Of a stretch of 9,679 nt of DNA, positions 1 through 5,637 are shown piece by piece. Source of the DNA: an uncultured Bacteroidales bacterium. GTDB taxonomy: Bacteria; Bacteroidota; Bacteroidia; Bacteroidales; UBA932. The DNA lies in the NCBI GenBank assembly GCA_937890845.1, contig CALADR010000219.1, forward strand, positions 1 to 9,679, read 5' to 3'. Position 1 is the first letter of the stretch; the number at the start of each line of letters is the position of its first letter. The notes under the pieces are model-generated. The model searched no databases. It saw only the letters and a list, made by a program, of their open reading frames with translations, and was not told where the DNA came from. A program made the position numbers and the translations under genes.

Positions 1-26
1 GCAAACAAAAGAAATACGGGAGGTAG
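1..26 (+). CDS. rnfD: Probable last codons of rnfD (partial)
   Basis: Reading from base 3 gives K-Q-K-K-Y-G-R followed by a TAG stop at 24-26, 3 nt before the rnfG start. A basic C-terminal tail ending just ahead of rnfG is what the usual rnfB-C-D-G-E-A order predicts for RnfD, the membrane subunit that carries a covalently bound flavin. Only seven codons are visible, so the assignment rests on gene order and reading frame, not on protein similarity. The other two forward frames show no stop here, so frame 3 is the only one that can end before rnfG. Confidence 0.5.
18..23 (+). promoter_or_regulatory. Shine-Dalgarno-like site of rnfG
   Basis: GGGAGG lies 6 nt before the rnfG ATG and overlaps the putative end of rnfD. 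A comparable AAGGAG at 599-604 precedes rnfE. Clear purine-rich sites are not the rule in Bacteroidota, and most other genes in this window lack one. These sites support the chosen starts and suggest the rnf genes are translated at a high or coordinated rate, which is inference. Confidence 0.6.
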
Positions 27-29
27 AAT

Positions 30-596
30 ATGGCAGTAAAATCTTCATTCAAGAATATGGTACTTTGCCTGCTGGTCATCTGTCTTGTGAGCTCGTCACT
101 ACTTGCAGTTATCTATGCACTTACCAAGGCTCCTATTGAAGCAGCTGCTTTGGCAAAGACCAACAACGCCATAGCCCAGGTAGTGCCTGAGTTCGAAGGC
201 GAGCCAGTAAAGGCACAGATAAGCCTTGACGGTAAAGACTATACATATTATTCAGTATCGAAGTCCGGTTCTGTTGCTGGATATGCCATTATGGCTTCTT
301 CTACAGGATTCGGAGGAGCTCTCAGTCTAATGGTAGGAGTTACAGCTGAAGGAGTGGTCTACAATACTTCAGTGCTTGCACAGAGTGAGACACCTGGTCT
401 TGGTGCAAAATGTACTGACCCTTCGTTCTCTGACCAGTTCAGGAATTTCAATCCTTCAGAGAAAAAACTGCAGGTCAAGAAAGACGGAGGTGATGTCGAT
501 GCCATTACCGCATCTACCATCACATCAAGGGCTTATGTGGCAGCTATCCAGACTGCTCTGAATGTTTATCAGGCTATTAAGACGGAAGCTAAATAA
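30..596 (+). CDS. rnfG: Rnf complex subunit RnfG (FMN-binding)
   Basis: RnfG is the flavin-carrying subunit of the Rnf complex, which couples electron transfer between ferredoxin and NAD to ion movement across the cytoplasmic membrane. The protein has 188 residues. One N-terminal membrane segment (about 9-31) anchors a domain on the outer face. The FMN-binding domain shows the family's glycine-rich stretch with GFGG (93-96) and ETPGLG (120-125). The covalent FMN attachment site near the C-terminus reads D-A-I-T-A-S-T-I-T-S, placing the flavinylated threonine at Thr163; this differs from the textbook S-G-A-T form at two positions. The ATG is supported by GGGAGG 6 nt upstream. rnfE follows after 15 nt. 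Length and domain order are normal for RnfG. NqrC of the sodium-pumping quinone reductase is related, but the shorter length and the following rnfE and rnfA favour Rnf. Confidence 0.95.
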   Translation: MAVKSSFKNMVLCLLVICLVSSSLLAVIYALTKAPIEAAALAKTNNAIAQVVPEFEGEPVKAQISLDGKDYTYYSVSKSGSVAGYAIMASSTGFGGALSLMVGVTAEGVVYNTSVLAQSETPGLGAKCTDPSFSDQFRNFNPSEKKLQVKKDGGDVDAITASTITSRAYVAAIQTALNVYQAIKTEAK

Positions 597-611
597 TTAA
601 GGAGACATATT

Positions 612-1196
612 ATGGGAAAATTACAGCTTATAACTAAAGGAATAATAAAGGAGAATCCAACCTTTGTCCTTATTCTCGGTATGTGTCCTACTCTGGCCAC
701 TACTACTTCTGCAGTCAACGGAATGGGAATGGGTCTTGCTACCATGTTTGTGCTCATCCTCTCCAATATTGCTATATCCGCAGTTGCGCCTTATATACCG
801 GACAAAGTCCGCATACCTTCATATATCGTGATAATTGCAGCCTTTGTGACTGTTCTTCAGTTTATTATGCAGGCTTATACTCCTGCTATGTACGAGACTC
901 TCGGTCTGTTCATTCCGCTTATCGTTGTGAACTGTATCGTCCTCGGACGTGCTGAGGCTTTTGCAAACAAGAACGGTGTCATTGATTCCGCACTTGACGG
1001 TCTGGGTATCGGTCTTGGCTTTACCATGTCGCTTACAATCCTCGGTCTTGTACGCGAGATTCTTGGAAGCGGCTCCGTATTCGGTTTCAAATTCATTTCA
1101 GGTGATGGTATTCTGGCTTTTGTCCTTGCACCGGGAGCATTCCTCGCATTGGGCTACCTGATTGTCATCTTCAGGAAACTCACTTCTAAAAAGTAA
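612..1196 (+). CDS. rnfE: Rnf complex integral membrane subunit RnfE
   Basis: RnfE is one of two homologous membrane subunits (RnfA and RnfE, matching NqrE and NqrD) that form the core of the Rnf complex. The 194-residue protein is almost entirely hydrophobic, with about six membrane helices. It has the family signatures G-M-C-P-T-L-A at 23-29 and N-C-I-V-L-G-R-A-E-A-F from 107. Cys25 and Cys108 match the conserved half-membrane cysteines that, with two from RnfA, hold an iron centre between the subunits in Rnf and NQR structures (family knowledge). AAGGAG 8 nt before the ATG supports the start. It ends in a basic tail and is followed 6 nt later by rnfA. NqrD is the main alternative; the following rnfA rather than nqrE and nqrF argues for Rnf. 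Confidence 0.94.
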   Translation: MGKLQLITKGIIKENPTFVLILGMCPTLATTTSAVNGMGMGLATMFVLILSNIAISAVAPYIPDKVRIPSYIVIIAAFVTVLQFIMQAYTPAMYETLGLFIPLIVVNCIVLGRAEAFANKNGVIDSALDGLGIGLGFTMSLTILGLVREILGSGSVFGFKFISGDGILAFVLAPGAFLALGYLIVIFRKLTSKK

Positions 1197-1202
1197 CAGG
1201 CT

Positions 1203-1802
1203 ATGGAGTATATATTGATTATAATATCAGCGATATTTGTAAATAATATCCTGCTTTCACAGTTTCTTGGAATATGTCCTTTCCTGGGCGTTTCCAACAA
1301 GCTGAGCACTGCTGTCGGAATGTCGGGTGCCGTGTGTTTTGTGATTACGCTGGCGACACTGGTGACATATCTTATACAGTACTACGTTCTGGTGCCTTTG
1401 CATATAGAGTTTATGCAGACCATATCGTTCATTCTGGTGATTGCAGCTCTTGTCCAGATGGTGGAAATCGTGTTGAAGAAGATCAGCCCGTCTCTTTATC
1501 AGGCTCTTGGAATCTTCCTTCCTCTGATTACTACCAACTGTGCTGTTCTCGGTGTTGCCATCATCGTTGTGACCAAAGAGTTTACTTTTGGAGGAGAGCC
1601 TCATATGCTTAACCTTGCAGAGTCTATAGTTTATGCATTTGCCACATCTGTCGGCTTCGGTGTAGCTATGGTACTGTTTGCAGGTCTGAGAGAGCAGCTT
1701 GCCTTGAACAAAGTGCCAAAGCCTTTCAAAGGTATTCCTATCGCGCTTGTGACAGCTTCTATTCTGGCTCTCGCGTTTATGGGATTCTCAGGTATGGTAT
1801 AG
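1203..1802 (+). CDS. rnfA: Rnf complex integral membrane subunit RnfA
   Basis: RnfA is the partner of RnfE in the Rnf membrane core and takes part in electron transfer across the membrane between the cytoplasmic ferredoxin/NAD modules and the external flavin subunit RnfG. The protein has 199 residues and about six membrane helices. It begins at once with a hydrophobic helix and carries the signature F-L-G-I-C-P-F-L-G-V (21-30), then the second conserved cysteine in T-N-C-A-V-L-G (111-117). Cys25 and Cys113 are the expected iron-centre ligands. Length is normal (about 190-200). The ATG is 6 nt after rnfE; only a weak AACAGG precedes it, so translation is probably coupled to rnfE. It is the last canonical gene of the operon. 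A small TPR gene follows after 12 nt without an intervening terminator. Confidence 0.95.
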   Translation: MEYILIIISAIFVNNILLSQFLGICPFLGVSNKLSTAVGMSGAVCFVITLATLVTYLIQYYVLVPLHIEFMQTISFILVIAALVQMVEIVLKKISPSLYQALGIFLPLITTNCAVLGVAIIVVTKEFTFGGEPHMLNLAESIVYAFATSVGFGVAMVLFAGLREQLALNKVPKPFKGIPIALVTASILALAFMGFSGMV

Positions 1803-1814
1803 TCTGAAAAGTAT

Positions 1815-2069
1815 ATGGACAACATATTGAATAAAAAACCCGGGTCTGCCGCAGAATGGTGTGACCTGGGTTCTCTTTATAGAAGGGAAGGTAAATTCGG
1901 TGAGGCGGTAAATGCTTTCAGAAAGGCTGCCGCCATTGCATCAGAAGAAGCTGAAAGTGGAGTAATCTCCATTGAAGAACGTGATGCCATATGCAGTCGT
2001 GCCGAGGCGTCAGTTGAGCTTATAGCACGTATCACAGGCTTCGTCAACAAGGATCTGATGAATCCCTAA
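1815..2069 (+). CDS. Small single-TPR protein at the end of the rnf operon
   Basis: This is an 84-residue soluble protein with no signal peptide or membrane segment. Residues 12-45 fit one tetratricopeptide repeat very well: Trp15, Leu18, Gly19, Tyr22, Ala31, Phe35 and Ala38 occupy consensus positions 4, 7, 8, 11, 20, 24 and 27. Residues 50-78 are predicted by eye to form one or two further helices, which may cap the repeat. A single TPR normally mediates protein-protein contact. The gene starts 12 nt after the rnfA stop on the same strand with no terminator or promoter between, so it is probably co-transcribed with rnf; a role in assembling or regulating Rnf is inference only. No Shine-Dalgarno site is evident. 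Its TAA stop overlaps the TAG of the converging barrel gene. I do not recognise a named family. Confidence 0.8.
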   Translation: MDNILNKKPGSAAEWCDLGSLYRREGKFGEAVNAFRKAAAIASEEAESGVISIEERDAICSRAEASVELIARITGFVNKDLMNP

Positions 2070-2644
2070 AATCTGTATCTTACGGAAAGTGAAGGTATGA
2101 ATCCCATCATTCCGTAGTTGTAGAATCCTGTTTTCCTGTAGCCGTTGAATTTTCCTGTGTGGAAGCCGAAATAAGGTCTGATATCAACTGACAGCTGCAA
2201 CGGGAACCAGAAAGTATATTCAAGACCTATCTGTCCGGTAAAAGCCATCATAAATCCTTTTCCGGCCGGATGGGTTTTGATTTTATGCATTATTTCCTTG
2301 TCATCTTTCCAGTGTTTTAAATAAGTCATTCTGTCTGAAGTGTATCCGAGTGCAAGTCCGGGACCTGCATAAATGCCCCAGGAGCCTCTGTCTGTCCATG
2401 CAGGCTTGGCAAATACAAAGTTATATGACGCTTCTGCTATAAATCCCGGTCCTCCGTATCCGAAATCAAGACCAAGGTCAGCGGCAATGAAGTCTTTTCC
2501 TATTGAATGCTGGTATGAGGCTTCAAGACCTTTCCCTCCTATTCTTATACCTATTGCCCTTGGTTGTGCGCTTGCGCATATTGCAGTCATCACTGTCAGG
2601 CCGGCAGCGACAAGTAGTTTGGTTAAAAATCTGGAAAGTTTCAT
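2066..2644 (-). CDS. Small outer-membrane beta-barrel protein, paralog 1
   Basis: This encodes 192 residues with a signal peptide (basic start, hydrophobic 9-21, likely cleavage after Ala-Ser-Ala at 26). The mature part alternates polar and hydrophobic residues like short beta-strands rich in Gly, Tyr and Phe. It ends in S-V-R-Y-R-F, a terminal aromatic of the kind recognised by the outer-membrane barrel insertion machinery. The size suggests a barrel of about eight strands, similar in scale to OmpA-like or PorT/OmpW-like small barrels; its cargo or function is unknown. It is clearly related to the neighbouring gene at 2796-3260, sharing Q-P-R-A-I-G, E-A-S-Y-Q-H and E-Y-T-F-W-F-P-L-Q-L. It differs by an extra charged segment (about 102-130) that is probably an external loop. 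A TATATTTG box lies 34-41 nt before its ATG. No terminator separates it from the converging TPR gene. Confidence 0.85.
   Translation of the reverse strand: MKLSRFLTKLLVAAGLTVMTAICASAQPRAIGIRIGGKGLEASYQHSIGKDFIAADLGLDFGYGGPGFIAEASYNFVFAKPAWTDRGSWGIYAGPGLALGYTSDRMTYLKHWKDDKEIMHKIKTHPAGKGFMMAFTGQIGLEYTFWFPLQLSVDIRPYFGFHTGKFNGYRKTGFYNYGMMGFIPSLSVRYRF
2201..2233 (+). repeat. 33-nt exact direct repeat shared by the barrel paralogs, copy 1
   Basis: Bases 2201-2233 are identical to 2919-2951. The identity extends to 45 nt with two mismatches (2189-2233 against 2907-2951). It codes on the minus strand for the conserved beta-strand around E-Y-T-F-W-F-P-L-Q in both barrel proteins. Elsewhere the two genes are much more diverged at DNA level, so this is a local island of identity inside a tandem gene duplication. 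Confidence 0.85.
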
Positions 2645-2677
2645 ATTAAATAAGTTTAATTATACATATACCAGTCC

Positions 2678-2685
2678 CAAATATA
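2678..2685 (-). promoter_or_regulatory. -7 box of barrel paralog 1
   Basis: On the minus strand this reads TATATTTG, matching the Bacteroidota sigma-ABfr -7 consensus TAnnTTTG. It would place the transcript start about 27 nt before the ATG at 2644. I find no good TTTG at the expected -33 distance, so the promoter is either weak or -7 dominated. Confidence 0.5.
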
Positions 2686-2724
2686 ATATTTTCTTATAAT
2701 TAATGGTAAGTAAACGGATAAAAG

Positions 2725-2763
2725 AAAAAGAGGATCACATTTGATTGATGTGACCCTCTTTTT
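2725..2763 (-). terminator. Strong hairpin terminator after barrel paralog 2
   Basis: A 16-bp stem (2725-2740 with 2748-2763) surrounds a 7-nt loop. Read as minus-strand RNA all 16 positions pair, with one G-U; read as plus-strand RNA the same position is an A-C mismatch. The minus-strand 3' arm ends in a run of U residues. The hairpin begins 32 nt past the stop of the barrel gene at 2796 and sits upstream of the next gene's promoter, so it should separate transcription of the two paralogs. Confidence 0.85.
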
Positions 2764-2795
2764 CTATATCCGATTTAAATCTGTCAGATATATTT

Positions 2796-3260
2796 TTAGA
2801 ATCTGTAGCGCACGCTGAGTGAAGGACAGAAACCATATAGTCCTCCATTGTAGAATTCAGCATGGTGATGTCCTGCCCATACTCCGATCTGAGGCCTGAG
2901 GTCGAATGACAACTGCAGCGGGAACCAGAAAGTATATTCAAGACCTATCTGACCTGCAATTGCAAAGGCGAAATCGTCAAAGCTTGTACTGATTGCAGCA
3001 CCGGGACCTGCATAGAATCCCCATTCTCCTCTTGCTGTCCAAGCAGGCTGGGCTATCATAAAGTTGTATGTAGCTGTAATGTTAAATCTGTCATCGGTAA
3101 AAAGTCCGAGAGTAGCCTCTACAAAGTCAGCTCCTCCTACCTCATGCTGATATGAGGCTTCAACTCCATAAGTGAATCTTGCACCGATTGCTCTCGGCTG
3201 TGCGGCAGCTGCGATGGAAATACCAAGCGCCAATACTGCAATGGCTAAAATCTTTTTCAT
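2796..3260 (-). CDS. Small outer-membrane beta-barrel protein, paralog 2
   Basis: This encodes 154 residues from the ATG at 3260. An upstream in-frame ATG at 3323 exists but would lie before the likely promoter and spoil the signal peptide. The N-terminus is a textbook signal sequence (Met-Lys-Lys, hydrophobic 4-19, cleavage near Ala20 before Gln-Pro-Arg). The mature chain looks like a compact barrel of about eight strands and ends in S-V-R-Y-R-F, a typical outer-membrane insertion signal. It matches paralog 1 along its length but lacks that protein's long charged loop, having a short Ser-Phe-Asp-Asp-Phe turn instead, and carries a His-His-His near 131-133. It has its own -7 box upstream and a strong terminator downstream, so it is probably monocistronic. 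The function is unknown; such small barrels are common and mostly uncharacterised in Bacteroidota. Confidence 0.85.
   Translation of the reverse strand: MKKILAIAVLALGISIAAAAQPRAIGARFTYGVEASYQHEVGGADFVEATLGLFTDDRFNITATYNFMIAQPAWTARGEWGFYAGPGAAISTSFDDFAFAIAGQIGLEYTFWFPLQLSFDLRPQIGVWAGHHHAEFYNGGLYGFCPSLSVRYRF
2919..2951 (+). repeat. 33-nt exact direct repeat shared by the barrel paralogs, copy 2
   Basis: This is the second copy of the segment at 2201-2233, inside the barrel gene at 2796-3260 and in the same orientation and reading frame. It marks the best conserved strand pair of the two proteins. Confidence 0.85.
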
Positions 3261-3300
3261 AAATATTGTAATTAGTATTGTAATGTTCAAAACGCGGAAA

Positions 3301-3308
3301 CAAATATA
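3301..3308 (-). promoter_or_regulatory. -7 box of barrel paralog 2
   Basis: The minus strand reads TATATTTG, a full match to TAnnTTTG. A weak -33 candidate (ATTG, minus strand of 3331-3334) lies 22 nt away, slightly further than usual. The transcript would start about 34 nt before the ATG at 3260. This supports that start over the in-frame ATG at 3323. Confidence 0.6.
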
Positions 3309-3373
3309 AGTCGTTTTTTGCAAAATGTAGCAATAAAACTGCCTGAATGTGTATTTTGTGTCATTTGAATTGC

Positions 3374-3381
3374 TATATTTG
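3374..3381 (+). promoter_or_regulatory. -7 box of the coiled-coil/hemW unit
   Basis: TATATTTG on the plus strand fits TAnnTTTG and would start a transcript about 25 nt before the ATG at 3413. A TTTG at 3355-3358 precedes it by only 15 nt, a shorter spacer than typical. It is divergent from the identical box at 3301-3308, so the 152-nt gap serves both directions. Confidence 0.6.
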
Positions 3382-3412
3382 TCCCTTACGAATATTTTAA
3401 AGTATATTGATT

Positions 3413-4303
3413 ATGGAAGGACAGAATCCTCAGATCGGTTCACAGAACGGAAAACTAAAGACTGTAGTATATGTAATGGTGGCAGTAGCCGTCATCCTGG
3501 CTGCGGCTCTGGCATATATATGGTTTGAAAGGACATCTCTTGTAAATGACCTTAAAGTGGAAAAGGAAGATCTGACAGCACAGATGATTGCGCTTCAGAA
3601 TGATTACGCGACATTGTCTTCAGATTATGATACTATCAACTCGCAGCTGGATTCATCCAGAGAGGAGGTTTCTCAGCTTATTGAGAGAATAAAGAAGACA
3701 GATGCTACAAACAGGGCCAAGATGCGCCAGTATGAAAAGGAACTTGGAACTCTCAGAAGCATCATGAGAAGCTACATCGTCCAGATAGATTCTCTAAATA
3801 CTTTGAACCAGAAACTTACTGCAGATGCAGCAGCAGCCCGTAAGGAGGCAGCTGAAAGCAGACGCAAGTCAGCAGAACTCAGCAAGACTGTAGAGGATTT
3901 GTCGGGACAGGTAGCCGTAGGTTCAGTAATCAAGGGCAGAGGACTCAGGCTTGAAGCATATAACAGTTCCAATAATATTACAGACAGAAGCAGCCGCGTA
4001 GTACGTCTCATGGCATCGCTAAGCCTTACAGAAAATGAGCTTGCTCCCAGGGGGCCTGTTCGCGTGTATATACGAGTAAAAGGACCGGACGGAATTCTGC
4101 TTACGAATGAAAACCAGAAGACATTCACTTACAACGGCGCTCCGCTTATCTGTTCTGCATCCCGTGAAGTGGATTATCAGGGAAAGGATGTTGAACTCAG
4201 CATATATCTGAACGGAATCTCTGAGTTTGTCAAAGGAATTTATACCGTTGAGGCCTATACCGAAAATGCTCTTCTCGGAACGGCTGAACTGATGCTCAGA
4301 TAA
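3413..4303 (+). CDS. Membrane-anchored coiled-coil protein of unknown function
   Basis: This encodes 296 residues from the ATG at 3413. A TTG two codons earlier (3407) is in frame but less likely. The N-terminus is polar, followed by one membrane segment (about 16-36). A long heptad-like region rich in Glu, Lys, Gln, Leu and Ser runs from about 38 to 165 and should form a coiled coil. Residues about 170-296 look like a beta-rich globular domain. Topology is probably N-in with the coiled coil and C-terminal domain in the periplasm. The stretch Y-E-K-E-L-G-T-L-R-S-I-M-R-S-Y before the second half of the coil looks unusually conserved to me among Bacteroidales homologues, from memory. Such proteins are often mislabelled as SMC or chromosome-partitioning proteins because of the coil; nothing here resembles their ATPase. 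hemW starts 3 nt after its stop, so the two are co-transcribed. Confidence 0.8.
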   Translation: MEGQNPQIGSQNGKLKTVVYVMVAVAVILAAALAYIWFERTSLVNDLKVEKEDLTAQMIALQNDYATLSSDYDTINSQLDSSREEVSQLIERIKKTDATNRAKMRQYEKELGTLRSIMRSYIVQIDSLNTLNQKLTADAAAARKEAAESRRKSAELSKTVEDLSGQVAVGSVIKGRGLRLEAYNSSNNITDRSSRVVRLMASLSLTENELAPRGPVRVYIRVKGPDGILLTNENQKTFTYNGAPLICSASREVDYQGKDVELSIYLNGISEFVKGIYTVEAYTENALLGTAELMLR

Positions 4304-4306
4304 GGC

Positions 4307-5473
4307 GTGATATATATTCATATACCTTTCTGCGACAGTTTCTGCACATATTGTGACTTTTATTCTGAAGTTACAGGTGGCAGGTCTTATGACGGTTTTG
4401 TTTCATCTCTGTGCAAGGAAATTGAGACAGAAAAGGAAAGTATTGATAAAGAGGAGAATACTCTTTATATAGGAGGCGGTACACCATCAGTATTGCCTCT
4501 TTCTGCTTTTTGTGCTATTGGAGATCTTCTTGGCAGGGACTTTTCCGAGTATACTGTAGAGGTTAATCCAGAAGATATTGTGGCAAATGGCAGAAGCTAT
4601 ATTGAAGGACTTACGGGCTTAGGTGTAAACCGTATAAGTATGGGAGTACAGTCCTTTGACGATAAAATGCTTAAGTGGATGAACCGACGCCATGATTCTG
4701 ATACCGCATTGAAAGCATACGGAATATTACGTGATTCAGGTGTTGGAAACATAAGCATTGATCTTATTTTCGGTATTGCACATTTGGATGACGGTCTTTG
4801 GCGCAGGACTGTGGAAAAAGCAATATCCATCAAGCCTCAGCATATTTCAGCATATCAGCTTTCAATAGAACCGGGAAGTGCACTGGCAGGTATGGTCAGA
4901 ACAGGAAAATATACTGAAGCTGAAGAGTCTAAATGTCGCAGACAGTATGATATTTTATGTTCAATGCTTGCAGACGCAGGATACAGACATTATGAAATTT
5001 CCAATTTTGCCATTCCAGGTTACGAGGCTATGCATAACAGTGCCTATTGGCGTCATGTTCCGTATCGTGGTTTTGGTCCCGGAGCCCATTCTCTGGATGT
5101 TGAAGGAGGTAATTATATCAGAAGCTGGAATCTCCCTAATCTTGGGAAGTATGTTGCATATTACGGAAATTCTGAAGGCTGTGGCAATGAAAAAAAGAAT
5201 ACTTGTCATAGATATGATTCCATCGCTCTGTCTGATGTAAGGCAGTCTGAAGTGTTGAATTCAGAGCAGATTGCGATAGAGAAAATCATGCTCGGTTTAA
5301 GGACTGATTCCGGAGTATGCCGGGACATTCTTGATACAGTTTCAGAACGAGGCAGGCTTGAAACCCTGATTGGAAAAGGTATGCTTGTTCCAGTGCCTGA
5401 CAATCCGTTGTTTGTACGTATTCCGGAGAATTGTTTTTTCATATCTGACAATATAATAGCAGACCTTATCTGA
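4307..5473 (+). CDS. hemW: Radical SAM haem chaperone HemW
   Basis: HemW is a radical-SAM family protein that binds haem and delivers it to membrane respiratory proteins; it was formerly annotated as oxygen-independent coproporphyrinogen oxidase. The protein has 388 residues (family about 375-400). It opens with I-Y-I-H-I-P-F and the 4Fe-4S motif C9-x3-C13-x2-C16 followed by Asp-Phe, not the Cys-Gly-Cys of true HemN. Other landmarks are GGGTP (56-60), E-V-N-P-E-D (85-90), N-R-I-S-M-G-V-Q-S-F (108-117), the haem-binding H-N-S-A-Y-W (243-248) and a C-terminal winged-helix region with L-G-L-R (329-332). The start must be GTG at 4307, because later starts would lose the cluster cysteines. An oddity is G-I-A-H-L (156-160), where the family usually has G-L-P-G-Q. 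The 3-nt gap to the coiled-coil gene indicates coupling. Confidence 0.93.
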   Translation: MIYIHIPFCDSFCTYCDFYSEVTGGRSYDGFVSSLCKEIETEKESIDKEENTLYIGGGTPSVLPLSAFCAIGDLLGRDFSEYTVEVNPEDIVANGRSYIEGLTGLGVNRISMGVQSFDDKMLKWMNRRHDSDTALKAYGILRDSGVGNISIDLIFGIAHLDDGLWRRTVEKAISIKPQHISAYQLSIEPGSALAGMVRTGKYTEAEESKCRRQYDILCSMLADAGYRHYEISNFAIPGYEAMHNSAYWRHVPYRGFGPGAHSLDVEGGNYIRSWNLPNLGKYVAYYGNSEGCGNEKKNTCHRYDSIALSDVRQSEVLNSEQIAIEKIMLGLRTDSGVCRDILDTVSERGRLETLIGKGMLVPVPDNPLFVRIPENCFFISDNIIADLI

Positions 5474-5534
5474 CATGAGGCAGGGCTGGTATCTCAAGTA
5501 ACTTTCAAAAACTGTTTGAATATAGCAAATAAAA

Positions 5535-5584
5535 AAGAGCGATAAGGTTCTGGAGGAGATTCACTCTGGACCAATATCGCTCTT
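5535..5584 (-). terminator. Long hairpin between hemW and the beta-galactosidase gene
   Basis: A perfect 10-bp outer stem (AAGAGCGATA at 5535-5544 with TATCGCTCTT at 5575-5584) encloses 30 nt. Those can pair further: GGTTC 5546-5550 with GGACC 5568-5572 (one G-U), plus a few inner pairs. Read on the minus strand the stem is followed by TTTTTTATTT, a good U-tract, so it should end the beta-galactosidase transcript. Read on the plus strand the tail is the weaker TTAATTTA, but it may also stop hemW transcripts. Both genes converge on it. Confidence 0.75.
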
Positions 5585-5591
5585 AATTTAG

Positions 5592-5621
5592 AAGTTGCTT
5601 GAACAAATTTTCGAACAACTT
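5592..5621. other. Second intergenic hairpin
   Basis: AAGTTG-C-TTGAA (5592-5603) pairs with TTCGA-A-CAACTT (5610-5621) around a 6-nt loop, giving 11 pairs with one mismatch and one G-U. It lies between the beta-galactosidase stop and the main terminator hairpin. Neither side has a U-tract, so it may stabilise the 3' end of that mRNA or be incidental. Confidence 0.45.
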
Positions 5622-5637
5622 ATAGATGTAAGTGTTT

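Noticed and set aside
1257..1612. Open frames overlapping rnfA on both strands
   Set aside because: They have no recognisable domains and cysteine- or histidine-rich, low-likelihood compositions; rnfA is unambiguous in its own frame.
2725..2763. A mobile-element end or attachment site at the 16-bp inverted repeat
   Set aside because: Position just after a stop codon, the short loop and the U-tract make it an ordinary intrinsic terminator, and no transposase or matching repeat is nearby.
3261..3323. N-terminal extension of barrel paralog 2 starting at the ATG at 3323
   Set aside because: It would add 21 residues ahead of a perfect Met-Lys-Lys signal peptide and would start upstream of the predicted -7 box, so the ATG at 3260 is far more likely.
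3407..3412. TTG start two codons before the coiled-coil gene's ATG
   Set aside because: It adds only Met-Ile, has no ribosome-binding site of its own, and ATG at 3413 is the ordinary choice.
3521..3910. Reading the coiled-coil gene as an SMC or ParA-type chromosome protein
   Set aside because: There is no Walker A or B motif, and a membrane anchor is present; similarity would be due only to coiled-coil composition.
4597..5451. Open frames antisense or out of frame within hemW
   Set aside because: HemW motifs continue without a break through this region, and the alternative frames have no family features.
4307..5473. Oxygen-independent coproporphyrinogen III oxidase HemN
   Set aside because: The motif after the cluster is Cys-Asp-Phe, not Cys-Gly-Cys, and the haem-binding H-N-S-A-Y-W is present, which fits HemW.
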